From Pseudomonas sp. Bout1 (GTDB lineage: Bacteria > Pseudomonadota > Gammaproteobacteria > Pseudomonadales > Pseudomonadaceae): DNA of 64,000 bases. The first letter of the stretch is position 1, and the number at the start of each line of letters is the position of its first letter. The notes under the pieces were generated by a model. The model saw nothing but the letters and a program-made list of their open reading frames with translations, was not told the DNA's origin and ran no database searches. The stretch covers positions 6,215,001 to 6,279,000 of the forward strand of contig NZ_JAVIWK010000001.1 of assembly GCF_034314165.1 (NCBI RefSeq), in the 5' to 3' direction. This document shows, in pieces, positions 28,201 to 36,105 of this stretch. Made by a program: the position numbers and the translations under genes.

Positions 28201-29873
28201 TGCCCGACCGCAGCATGGTCGATTACACCTACGACCGCCTCGGAAACCTTCTCAGCGTCGACGACGGCCACTGGCCGCTGCATTACGAATACGACCTGCA
28301 AAACCGCCTCACCGCCGAACACCAAGGCTGGGGCACCCTGCGTTATGGCTACGACGAATGCGGCCAACTCGAAAAATTACGCCTTCCCGATAACAACCGC
28401 CTCACCTTCCATCACGACAAAGGCGGCGACCTCGCCACCGTCGAGCTGAATGGCAACCTGCTCACTTCGCACCTGTTCAAATCCGGTCGCGAACACCAGC
28501 GCCAGCAAGGCCAGCTCCTCAGCCACTATCACTACGACGACCAGGGCCGCCTGCACGCCCACGCCATCACCCAACAGGAACAACGCCACCAGCGCCGCCA
28601 GTACGACTACGACAAACGCGGCAACCTGACCCGCATCCTCGACACCCGCAAAGGCCAGCACGACTACCACTACGACCCGCTCGACCGCCTGACCCGCGCC
28701 AACCACTCGCACGACCGGCAGGAACGCTTCGTCCACGATCCTGCGGGCAACCTGCTGATGCAAGACCGCGTCGGCCCGAGCGTGATCAAAGGCAACCGCC
28801 TGTTGATGCAAGGCGACCGCCATTACGACTACGACGCCTTCGGCAACCTCCTACGGGAACGCCGGGGCCGTGCCCAGCAGTTGGTCACCGAGTACCGCTA
28901 CGACTGCCAGCACCGACTAATTGCTGTCATCCAGCCGGACGGCACACAGGCCAGCTACCGCTACGATCCCTTCGGGCGGCGAATCGCCAAAACCCTAAAA
29001 GGCCAGACCACTGAATTCTTCTGGCAAGGCGACACCCTGATCGCCGAACACAGCGCCGACCACCACCAGAGCTACATTTACGAACCCAACAGTTTTCGCC
29101 CGTTAGCACTGCTGAAAGGCTACGGCCCGGAAGACGTAAAACCCTTCCACTACCAACTCGACCACCTTGGCACTCCGCAAGAACTCACCGCTCCCGACGG
29201 CGAAATCGTCTGGTCCGCGCATTACCGCGCCTACGGCCAAATCGCGAAGCTGGACGTCAACACGGTCACCAACCCGCTGCGCTTCCAGGGCCAATACCTG
29301 GACCCGGAAAGCGGGCTGCACTACAACCGCCATCGCTACTACAATCCGGACATTGGCCGCTACCTGACGCCCGACCCCGTGAAGCTGGCGGGCGGGCTGA
29401 ACGGATACCAGTACGTGCCCAACCCGACGGGGTGGGTGGATCCGCTGGGGCTGAATACCTGTCCGGGTGCGAATGGTTGTAAACCGGACGTCCGGGTCGC
29501 AAATCCAGCAAACAGTGCAAGCGTCAATCACAGCTCCCCACGCGCGCCAAGCGCAGCCGTAAAAAAAGAACAAACTGTCAGGGTTAGGCACTACACCAAC
29601 AGAAAAGGATTAACCGGAATAGAACAAGCAGGAGAGATTTTCGCGCATGACAACAACCGTGTTTACATGGAACCAGCAAAAAATAAGGTTCTAAGTGCTG
29701 CCGACGTTCAAGACCGCTATCAGGTTGACTTGAGTCGAGGACGAGACTATGTAGAAACAGATGTTCCGAAACACATGCTGGAGTGGCTGAAAAATCCGCG
29801 CTATGGTTCCTTGGAGCTAACCGTCGAAGGCAACCTAAAATTAATCAACCCTAATTTTGTAAAGAGAAAATAA
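25260..29873 (+). CDS. Rhs polymorphic toxin with HYD1-type ADP-ribosyltransferase tip
   Basis: The 1537-residue protein has a novel-looking N-terminal region (1-200), a hydrophobic segment cluster (about 255-350), a DUF6531-like entry (NGCPVSMVTGEELLTLTDG, about 400), many RHS/YD repeats (about 470-1350) and the core end at about residue 1398 (YQYVPNPTGWVDPLGL). The last 139 residues are variable. From residue 1443, RHYTNRKGLTGIEQAG matches the HYD1-signature ART toxin family. The toxin-tip DNA is markedly AT-richer than the core. No PAAR motif is seen. Such proteins are usually T6SS-delivered, but no T6SS genes are in the window. Downstream genes are probable immunity. Confidence 0.88.
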   Translation: MTASSSHIAHIEHELDGFHRSLAVYRQQVGAWYSQALDKVSHGADLPSLLGMDRIIRVGDSSQSVSMTDDNFSTVVRCEVGGVLEIESKFESVYDVPLGGIPVEVIGLDDGSSTVVMLDEQGKGAHPCVAGRRYRVRVQGGVSLEQVEALFSSYDGLTADLERWLREQWDGFRPHWERSTSSAIGNGLLAGSWAAITGVWDAIKQVQEIFKDPGKLFENLGDKAHELMELARTAPKVMEQAMLLASDEAALYLMLRTAMIWLSALPPSEVAGSTAGAVAGFVVSLLIDLLVAALLTVVLPAAGIAYLSSRVLRYGARIVEAAIQFVKGIFSVLQSFMGAVGRYKTVAVRGAVEGLKKGGVQMRWGPRQNSVIREKAHVDDAPASAKNPGGDAAAPADKTATNGCPVSMVTGEELLTLTDGSLEGVLPFAWTRLYRSSAVEVDCGLGFGWSHSLAQRLVVSGESVVWTDHENRSTTFPLPSAARPAITNSLAEAAIYLGALPDELVLAQASLFYHFRDGVLTSISDAYDNRLRISCDYSGRIQRIDNGVGHGLMLRYDRGHIVAVDYQVQRELDWITEQNVVSYKYDDAWRLIEATNAVGESERYRYDDQQVILERELAGGASFFWEWERSGKAARCVRHWASFSQMDTRYVWDDNSSVTVHNADGSQEVYVHDQRARLVQRIDPDGAQHFKSYDEKGRLTVEQDPLGAVTVYQYDEAGRLIALFPCDDAPTSYEHDNGFVRVVRRGDAVWKYQRNDQGDITRKTDPDGNYTEYTYTKHGKLSGVWYPDNSSQRLTWNERGQLTEEKLANGGVRRYRYDDLGRQVACEDEHGALTQYQWDAVGRLLKVIQPGGATREFNYNPYGKITAERDELGRVTRYEYADGLHLISRRINPDGTQLKYRYDNVRLLLTEIENEVGETYRLDYHANGLIQQETGFDGRRTAYVYDLAGHLLEKTEYGDDGSQLVTRYERDVAGRLVRKTLPDRSMVDYTYDRLGNLLSVDDGHWPLHYEYDLQNRLTAEHQGWGTLRYGYDECGQLEKLRLPDNNRLTFHHDKGGDLATVELNGNLLTSHLFKSGREHQRQQGQLLSHYHYDDQGRLHAHAITQQEQRHQRRQYDYDKRGNLTRILDTRKGQHDYHYDPLDRLTRANHSHDRQERFVHDPAGNLLMQDRVGPSVIKGNRLLMQGDRHYDYDAFGNLLRERRGRAQQLVTEYRYDCQHRLIAVIQPDGTQASYRYDPFGRRIAKTLKGQTTEFFWQGDTLIAEHSADHHQSYIYEPNSFRPLALLKGYGPEDVKPFHYQLDHLGTPQELTAPDGEIVWSAHYRAYGQIAKLDVNTVTNPLRFQGQYLDPESGLHYNRHRYYNPDIGRYLTPDPVKLAGGLNGYQYVPNPTGWVDPLGLNTCPGANGCKPDVRVANPANSASVNHSSPRAPSAAVKKEQTVRVRHYTNRKGLTGIEQAGEIFAHDNNRVYMEPAKNKVLSAADVQDRYQVDLSRGRDYVETDVPKHMLEWLKNPRYGSLELTVEGNLKLINPNFVKRK

Positions 29874-29874
29874 T

Positions 29875-30186
29875 ATGTTAAAACAAAACAAAGAAATAAC
29901 CATATCTGGAGAAAACGCTTTAGAAGCATTAAAAGAAATCGAATTCATGCTAGTTTCATTGCGAAAAATGGGAACATACTATATTGGAAAGCCGCAAAAT
30001 GAATACCAAGATGCCACCACTAAATTCATAGACAACTTCGGCATCACTGGCCGACTGGCAAAGGTTCGAAGGTTAATATGCGAAGGCTTTGATACCACTT
30101 TGGGGGAAGACGACATGGATGACTTGGAACGTCATATGCAAGACCTTGAGTTCTGGAAGCCGACCGATGAAACCCTGAATAAGTGA
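29875..30186 (+). CDS. Probable immunity protein for the Rhs toxin
   Basis: The 103-residue acidic, soluble protein has no signal peptide and no family I recognise. It starts one base after the Rhs stop codon (AATAATATG), so translation is coupled. The AT-rich composition matches the toxin tip, as expected for a toxin/immunity cassette moved as a unit. Function is inferred from position only. Confidence 0.65.
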   Translation: MLKQNKEITISGENALEALKEIEFMLVSLRKMGTYYIGKPQNEYQDATTKFIDNFGITGRLAKVRRLICEGFDTTLGEDDMDDLERHMQDLEFWKPTDETLNK

Positions 30187-30271
30187 CAGTTTTACTTATA
30201 AAAAACCTCACACTACATCTGGTATAGCTGACACTCAACAAGCATAAAGCACTATCAAATAAAAATAGTCA

Positions 30272-30595
30272 ATGGAAAAAACTCTAGTAAAAATAACTAA
30301 TGTAGTTTCGAAAAGTGATGTTTTAGAGGTTAGTTTTCACTTACTTGTCGGCAACGGGGTAGCCTTATGGGCGGGAACGTGTTCAGAAATCGGAAAAGAA
30401 TGCGAGGTTGAGGTTAGTCTGGATGATATTTTTTACTGGGGCAAAAATATCAAACCATCGTCCAAAAACGTTGATCGGATTTACTCAGCAGCGGGTAGAA
30501 CATACCTTACTGAAATCGATAAGGTACCGGCCCAAAAGCCAGGCTATGTGGATTTAATAACAACCCAAATCCACCTTTACCCAACAAACGTTTAA
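30272..30595 (+). CDS. Small AT-rich gene after the Rhs immunity gene, unknown
   Basis: The 107-residue protein is predicted soluble with no recognised domain. It shares the low GC content of the Rhs tip and lies 85 bp after the probable immunity gene. It could be a second or orphan immunity gene left from an earlier toxin tip, a common feature of Rhs loci. No toxin-tip remnant without a start is visible around it. Confidence 0.55.
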   Translation: MEKTLVKITNVVSKSDVLEVSFHLLVGNGVALWAGTCSEIGKECEVEVSLDDIFYWGKNIKPSSKNVDRIYSAAGRTYLTEIDKVPAQKPGYVDLITTQIHLYPTNV

Positions 30596-30713
30596 CCAAA
30601 ACAAGGACTTCCCGGCAAGGTGGCATTATCAATAAGAAGCACCTTCTTGCGACAAATTCTCATCCCCTCTACCATCCCCACCTCAACCACTCCCCCAAAA
30701 GCGCCGCCCCGCC

Positions 30714-31223
30714 ATGCCCGACTCCCCTGGCAACCGCAACCTCGGCCCGCTCTACCGCCGTCATCGCGGCGAACTCCTGGCCTACCTCACGCGCCGGGTG
30801 AACTGCCGCGAAACCGCCAACGACCTTTTGCAAGACGCCTTCATCCGCCTGATGAACAGCGAAGTCGCCAAGATCGGCAACGTGCGCGCGTTCCTCTACC
30901 GTATCGCCAATAACCTGAGCATCGACCACGCCCGGCGCAACCGCGTACGCGGCGTCAACGATGACCACGAACTGCAAACGCTCACCGGCGATGCCGACCC
31001 GCAAAGCAGTGCGATTGCCGGCAATACCCTGGAACACCTGCAACGCCTGATCGACGGCTTGCTCTCACCCACTCGTGAAGTGTTTCTGCTGGCTCGGGTG
31101 GAGCAATTGAGCTACAAGGAGATTGCCGTCCGTCTGAATATTGATGCCCGGGCGGTGGAGCGGCATTTGAACAAGGCCATGGCCCATTGCACCGCAGCCC
31201 TGCACGCAACCGAGTCCCGATGA
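30714..31223 (+). CDS. ECF sigma factor, FecI-like
   Basis: The 169-residue sigma factor has region 2 (ANDLLQDAFIRLMN, RAFLYRIANNLSIDHARR) and region 4 (LSPTREVFLLARVEQLSYKEIAVRLNIDARAVERHLNKAM). It is followed by a coupled FecR gene and a TonB receptor with a signalling domain, the standard iron-starvation cell-surface signalling set. The FecR ATG overlaps its stop (ATGA). Fur control is expected, but I see no convincing Fur box upstream. Confidence 0.93.
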   Translation: MPDSPGNRNLGPLYRRHRGELLAYLTRRVNCRETANDLLQDAFIRLMNSEVAKIGNVRAFLYRIANNLSIDHARRNRVRGVNDDHELQTLTGDADPQSSAIAGNTLEHLQRLIDGLLSPTREVFLLARVEQLSYKEIAVRLNIDARAVERHLNKAMAHCTAALHATESR

Positions 31224-32152
31224 ACGATCAGCCACCCCCTTCGCCGTCCGAACGTGACCAGCAAGCCCTGGACTGGTTTACCCGCCTGCGTGGGGAAAAC
31301 GTGACGTTTCAAGAACTCAACGCGTTTGCGCAGTGGCGCGAAGACCCGCTGAATGCCCACGCCTACCAAAACGCCGAGACGCTCTGGCAATTGCTGGAGC
31401 GCCCCGCGCGGGCAGTCCGCCATCAGGACCGCCGTCGGCCGCCAGCCCGACGCTGGACCTACGCCGCCGCTGCCTGCCTGGTACTCGCCGCCGGGGCGAT
31501 ATCCCTAGGCACGCCACCAATCAGCAGTTGGGGCAGTGACTACACCACCGCTACCGGGCAGCAGCAGGACATCACCCTGGCCGACGGTTCACACCTGCAC
31601 CTGGACAGCGACAGCGCGCTCGATATCGACCTTACCTCCGATGAGCGCCGGGTGAACCTGCATCGCGGCCGGGTGTATCTGCAGGTCAGCCACGATGGTC
31701 GACCGTTTGTGGTGCAAGCCGGTAACACGCGGGTTCGGGTGCTGGGCACCGAGTTTTCCGTCGCGCATAACGACAAGACCGACGAAATCATTCTGTTACG
31801 CGGCAGTGTTGAAGTGGCCGCAGCCGGTGAGCATCAACAACTGCACCCCGGCGAACAGTTGCGTGTGGTGAGCGGGCACGTGCAAGCACCGCAAGCCGTG
31901 GACGCCGAACGCTTGCTGGCCTGGCGCGAAGGCCAGCTACGTGTGCGGGACGCTCCCTTGCGCGAGGTGCTTGAGGAGTTGGTGCGCTATCAAGGCGGCC
32001 ACGTGATCTGGCTCGACGATAAAGTCGGGCAACGCACCATCAGCGCCAGCTTCAACCTGAATCAGATAGACAGCGCCCTGGATGCCCTGATCAACAGCCA
32101 GAAACTGCGCACCACCGCCCTCACCCGTCGCGTCCTGATCGTGCGGGGCTGA
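31220..32152 (+). CDS. FecR-family anti-sigma factor
   Basis: The 310-residue protein has an N-terminal cytoplasmic DUF4880-like region (ALDWFTRLRGENVTFQELNAFAQWRED), one transmembrane helix near residues 88-105 (AAAACLVLAAGAISL), and the periplasmic FecR domain (TLADGSHLHLDSDSALDID ... VRVLGTEFSV) with a C-terminal STN-like end. It carries the siderophore signal from receptor to sigma factor. Starts inside the sigma gene's stop codon. Confidence 0.92.
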   Translation: MNDQPPPSPSERDQQALDWFTRLRGENVTFQELNAFAQWREDPLNAHAYQNAETLWQLLERPARAVRHQDRRRPPARRWTYAAAACLVLAAGAISLGTPPISSWGSDYTTATGQQQDITLADGSHLHLDSDSALDIDLTSDERRVNLHRGRVYLQVSHDGRPFVVQAGNTRVRVLGTEFSVAHNDKTDEIILLRGSVEVAAAGEHQQLHPGEQLRVVSGHVQAPQAVDAERLLAWREGQLRVRDAPLREVLEELVRYQGGHVIWLDDKVGQRTISASFNLNQIDSALDALINSQKLRTTALTRRVLIVRG

Positions 32153-32182
32153 CGCTGCAGTAAAATTATTTTCAGCGACCAA

Positions 32183-32208
32183 GGTAATTTCCATTTCTGC
32201 TGCGTCTT
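32183..32208 (+). promoter_or_regulatory. Possible ECF promoter of the TonB receptor gene
   Basis: GGTAAT (32183-32188) and CGTCTT (32203-32208) have the spacing of FecI-type -35/-10 elements, in the gap between fecR and the receptor. The match is loose; only position supports it. Confidence 0.25.
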
Positions 32209-32255
32209 ACCCCGCACTTAGGAAGCATTATCATTTGTATCTCGGGGGAGGACGT

Positions 32256-34709
32256 ATGCCATATTCACCATTCACAGGGTTCAAACGCTTGCCGCTGGCC
32301 ATCGCGTTGTTGGGCGCCGGCGCGTTGCAGCCGATTGCCGTGGCACAGGCGGTGGAGGCAAAAACCACTGAGGCAAACGCGCAGCGTTTCAACTTCGATA
32401 TCGCCGCCCAGACGCTGGCCGACGCGCTTGACCAGTTTGCCCTGCAAAGCGGCTATCAAGTGCTCTACGACGCAGGGCAAGCCAAAGGCCTGCGCTCCGC
32501 CGAGTTGCATGGCCAACTGACGGCGCAGCAAGCACTGAACGTGCTGACTCGTGGCACCCAGGCGGTTTACACGCAGCCCAACGCCAGCAGCTTTGTCATC
32601 GACATCCCGGCGTCCACCGGGAGCCCCCTGCAACTCTCTCCCGTGAGTATTTCCGGCAAGGCGCCTGGGTCCACCACCGAACACACCGGTTCCTACACGA
32701 CGCAATCCTCCAGCAGCTCGACCCGGCTGAATATTCCTCTCAAGGAAACGCCGCAATCCGTCACCGTGATTACCCAGCAGCGCATGGAAGACCAGCGGCT
32801 TTCCAACCTGACTGACGCCCTGGAAGCCACCTCCGGCATCACCGTGGTTCGCGAAGGCCTGGGGGCGGACTCCGACGCGTACTACTCCCGCGGTTTCCAG
32901 ATCAATAACTATGAAATCGATGGCGTGCCGACCTCATCGAAGATGGACAACTACACGCAAAACACTGCCATGTATGACCGGGTCGAGGTGGTGCGCGGCG
33001 CGACCGGCCTGATCAGCGGCATGGGCCAGCCCTCCGCTACCATCAACCTGATCCGCAAACGCCCAACGGACACTGCGCAAGCGACGATTCGCGGCGAAGC
33101 CGGCAGTTGGGACCGCTATGGCACATCGGTGGATGTCTCCGGGCCGCTGACCGATACCGGCAATATCCGTGGCCGCCTGGTGCTGGACTACAAGAACCAG
33201 CACAGTTGGGTCGACCGCTACAAACAAGACTCTGACCTGGTCTACGGCATCACCGAGTTCGACCTCAGCGAAAGCACGCTGCTGACCGCCGGCTTCAGCT
33301 ACTTGACCGTGCATACCGACGCACCACCGCGTAGTGGTTTCCCACTGTTCTACGGTGATGGCCAACGCAGCACCAATGGCCAGCGGACCGATTTCAAGCG
33401 CTCCTATAACACCGCCACGAATTGGTCCTTTTACGATCACGACCAGAGCAGTTTCTTCACGTCCCTGGAACAGCAGTTCGATAACGGCTGGAGCGCCAAG
33501 GTCGAATTCAGCCATACCGAAAACAAATACGACTCGACCATCGACTACCTCTCCGGCCCCATCGACCAAACCACCGGCCTGGGCGGCGTGGTGGTACCGA
33601 ACAAGTTCAAGGGCAACCCCAAGCAAAACGCCATTGATGCCTACGTCACCGGCCCGTTCGAACTCTTCGGCCGCGAGCATGAGCTGATCGCAGGCATCAA
33701 CCTGTCACAGATCCGCAATACCAACGCACCGGATTACGGCGGCTGGATGCGCGGCTGGACCGGCTACGAAGGTGCCGTCGGCCCGATCTATGACTGGAAC
33801 GGCAGCTCCAACACACCGAACTTCGTGAAGAAAGGCGAACAGGACTTCAAAGAAAATCAATACGCCGGCTACATCACCTCGCGCTGGCACCTCAACGACG
33901 ACACCAGCCTGATTCTGGGCAGCCGCGTGATCGACTGGAAGCAAACCGACGAAACCCGCTACACCGACCCCGATTACACCGACATCAGCATCAAGCGCAA
34001 AGAAAACGGCGTGGTCATCCCCTACGCGGGCATCGTTTACGACCTGAGCGAGGTGTGGGCGGTGTACGCCAGCTACACCAAGATCTTCAACCCGCAAAGC
34101 GAACAGACCGTCACCGGCTCCTATCTGGAACCTTTGGAGGGCACGGGCTACGAGCTTGGGGTCAAGGCCAGCCTTAATGACGACAAGCTGAACGCCAGCC
34201 TGGCGTTGTTCAAGCTTGAACAGGACAACCTGCCACAAGCCGACATCGGCGCCCTGACGCCTGCGGGCTGGCAGGCCTACACCGCCGCCCAAGGCACCAC
34301 CACTGAAGGCGTGGAGCTGGAACTCAACGGCGAACTGGCCCAGGACTGGAATATTGCCGGGGGCTACACCTACAGCGTCAGCCGTAACGCCGATGATCAG
34401 CGGATTTCTGCGCAGATCCCGCGCCACAGCCTGAAGATGTTCACCACCTATCGCCTGTCTGGCCCGCTGGACAAGTTGACCGTGGGCGGCGGTTTCAATT
34501 GGCAGAGCAAGACCGGCTTTGACCTGCGCTACTACACCCAGGAAAGTTACGCCGTGGCCAACCTGATGGCGCGCTATGAGATCACCAAAAACCTGTCGGC
34601 CACGGTCAACCTGAACAATGTGTTCGACAAGGAATACTTCACGACCACCAGCGCCGGCGTCTACGGCGCCCCGCGCAACCTGATGACCGGCTTCAAGTAC
34701 GACTTCTGA
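32256..34709 (+). CDS. TonB-dependent siderophore receptor with signalling domain
   Basis: The 817-residue outer-membrane receptor has a signal peptide (to about residue 33), a secretin/TonB short N-terminal STN domain (FNFDIAAQTLADALDQFALQSGYQVLYD, about 41-95), a plug domain (LKETPQSVTVITQQRMED ... VEVVRGATGLISGMGQPSATINLIRKRP) and a beta-barrel ending in Phe. This is the FpvA/FoxA/FhuE type that takes up ferric siderophores and signals to FecR. ATG 32256 has GGGGGAGG upstream. The exact siderophore cannot be told. Confidence 0.93.
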   Translation: MPYSPFTGFKRLPLAIALLGAGALQPIAVAQAVEAKTTEANAQRFNFDIAAQTLADALDQFALQSGYQVLYDAGQAKGLRSAELHGQLTAQQALNVLTRGTQAVYTQPNASSFVIDIPASTGSPLQLSPVSISGKAPGSTTEHTGSYTTQSSSSSTRLNIPLKETPQSVTVITQQRMEDQRLSNLTDALEATSGITVVREGLGADSDAYYSRGFQINNYEIDGVPTSSKMDNYTQNTAMYDRVEVVRGATGLISGMGQPSATINLIRKRPTDTAQATIRGEAGSWDRYGTSVDVSGPLTDTGNIRGRLVLDYKNQHSWVDRYKQDSDLVYGITEFDLSESTLLTAGFSYLTVHTDAPPRSGFPLFYGDGQRSTNGQRTDFKRSYNTATNWSFYDHDQSSFFTSLEQQFDNGWSAKVEFSHTENKYDSTIDYLSGPIDQTTGLGGVVVPNKFKGNPKQNAIDAYVTGPFELFGREHELIAGINLSQIRNTNAPDYGGWMRGWTGYEGAVGPIYDWNGSSNTPNFVKKGEQDFKENQYAGYITSRWHLNDDTSLILGSRVIDWKQTDETRYTDPDYTDISIKRKENGVVIPYAGIVYDLSEVWAVYASYTKIFNPQSEQTVTGSYLEPLEGTGYELGVKASLNDDKLNASLALFKLEQDNLPQADIGALTPAGWQAYTAAQGTTTEGVELELNGELAQDWNIAGGYTYSVSRNADDQRISAQIPRHSLKMFTTYRLSGPLDKLTVGGGFNWQSKTGFDLRYYTQESYAVANLMARYEITKNLSATVNLNNVFDKEYFTTTSAGVYGAPRNLMTGFKYDF

Positions 34710-34714
34710 TCGAC

Positions 34715-34782
34715 GGTGAGCCGAATAGCCTGGCTAATCGGCTCATTCAATGAGCCGAACAAGCCCGTTATCCGGCTCACAC
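34715..34782 (+). terminator. Large hairpin after the receptor gene
   Basis: A perfect inner stem CGGCTCATTCAATGAGCCG is enclosed by an imperfect outer stem (GTGAGCCG at the left, CGGCTCAC at the right). No T-run follows, so it may be a bidirectional mRNA end or a repeat. It is the last sequence before the core xseB-ispA-dxs genes. Confidence 0.5.
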
Positions 34783-34868
34783 ACACCCGCAAATCCCCCC
34801 GCTCATTTGCCCCAATCCCCCTTGTCTGCTAGTGTCGCGCCGGTTTACCGTCTACCGGAATAGCCGCC

Positions 34869-35111
34869 ATGGCCCGCAAAAAAGTTGCACTCGATTTCGA
34901 ACAATCCCTCGCCGACCTACAAACCCTGGTCGAGCGGATGGAGAACGGCGAGTTGTCGCTGGAAGACTCGCTGACGGCATTTGAGCAAGGCATCGGCCTG
35001 ACCCGCGACTGCCAGAGCGCCCTGGCGCAGGCCGAGCAGAAGGTGCAGGTGTTGCTGGAACGCGACGGGGAGTTGGCCGAAGAACCTTTCGATGCGGAAC
35101 AGCCTGAATGA
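34869..35111 (+). CDS. xseB: Exodeoxyribonuclease VII small subunit
   Basis: The 80-residue protein matches Xse[32 protein letters not shown] then [12 protein letters not shown]. It pairs with XseA to degrade single-stranded DNA in repair. Its stop overlaps the ispA start. The xseB-ispA-dxs order is conserved in gammaproteobacteria. It marks the right core boundary of the accessory region. Confidence 0.95.
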   Translation: MARKKVALDFEQSLADLQTLVERMENGELSLEDSLTAFEQGIGLTRDCQSALAQAEQKVQVLLERDGELAEEPFDAEQPE

Positions 35112-35995
35112 TCGACGTTTATCAGGCCGGCAGCCAGGCCCGGGTCAATGCTGCGCTGGAACCGCTGTTTGTGGCGCCAAGCCCCGAGCTGAACCGCCTG
35201 TATGACGCCATGCGCTACAGCGTGATGAACGGCGGCAAACGCGTGCGCCCGTTGCTCGCCTATGCGGCCTGCGAAGCACTCGGCGCCCAGCCGGAGGAAG
35301 CCAACGGCGCCGCCTGTGCGGTGGAGTTGATTCACGCCTATTCCCTGGTACACGACGATTTGCCGGCGATGGACGACGACGACCTGCGTCGCGGCCAGCC
35401 CACTACCCATAAAGCCTTTGATGAAGCCTGCGCGATTCTCGCCGGTGACGGTCTGCAAAGCCTGGCGTTCAGCGCCCTGCTGGACCCGCGCCTGAGCAGC
35501 GTCACCGCCGAGGTCCGCCTGCGCATGGTCACCGCGCTGGCGGCGGCCGCAGGGCCGGCCGGGATGGTCGGCGGGCAGGCGATTGACCTGGGCTCGGTTG
35601 GCCTGAAGCTCGATCAGCAAGCCCTGGAATACATGCACCGCCACAAGACCGGCGCGCTGATCGAGGCCGCCGTGCACCTCGGCGCCCTGGCCAGTGGCCG
35701 GGCCGAGGCCACGCAACTGGCAGCCTTGCAAACCTACGCGCGGGCCATCGGCCTGGCGTTCCAGGTGCAGGACGATATTCTCGACGTTGAAAGTGATACC
35801 GCCACCCTGGGCAAACGCCAGGGTGCCGATATCGCACGGGACAAGCCGACGTATCCTTCGCTGCTCGGCCTGGAAGCCGCCAAGGCCTACGCCCTGGAGC
35901 TGCGGGACCAGGCACTCGATGCCCTGCGACCTTTCGACGCGGCAGCCGAGCCACTGCGTGACCTGGCGCGGTATATCGTCGAACGTCGCCACTGA
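35108..35995 (+). CDS. ispA: Farnesyl diphosphate synthase
   Basis: The 295-residue trans-prenyltransferase has both Asp-rich motifs: [10 protein letters not shown] (first) and QDDILDVE (second), and [11 protein letters not shown]. It condenses IPP with DMAPP and GPP to make farnesyl diphosphate for ubiquinone and undecaprenyl lipids. Overlaps xseB by 4 bp (ATGA). Confidence 0.96.
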   Translation: MIDVYQAGSQARVNAALEPLFVAPSPELNRLYDAMRYSVMNGGKRVRPLLAYAACEALGAQPEEANGAACAVELIHAYSLVHDDLPAMDDDDLRRGQPTTHKAFDEACAILAGDGLQSLAFSALLDPRLSSVTAEVRLRMVTALAAAAGPAGMVGGQAIDLGSVGLKLDQQALEYMHRHKTGALIEAAVHLGALASGRAEATQLAALQTYARAIGLAFQVQDDILDVESDTATLGKRQGADIARDKPTYPSLLGLEAAKAYALELRDQALDALRPFDAAAEPLRDLARYIVERRH

Positions 35996-36105
35996 CAGCA
36001 CCGGCCTTTTCCACCGCATATCAGCCAAGTTCGGCGCTCTGCGTGGGCAGTTTGCGATGCTTGAGGTAAACTGCCGCCTCTTCTATACCTATAACGATTC
36101 GCCTG

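Noticed and set aside
30623..30641. Fur box before the FecI-like sigma gene
   Set aside because: GCATTATCAATAAGAAGCA matches the 19-bp consensus too poorly to claim.
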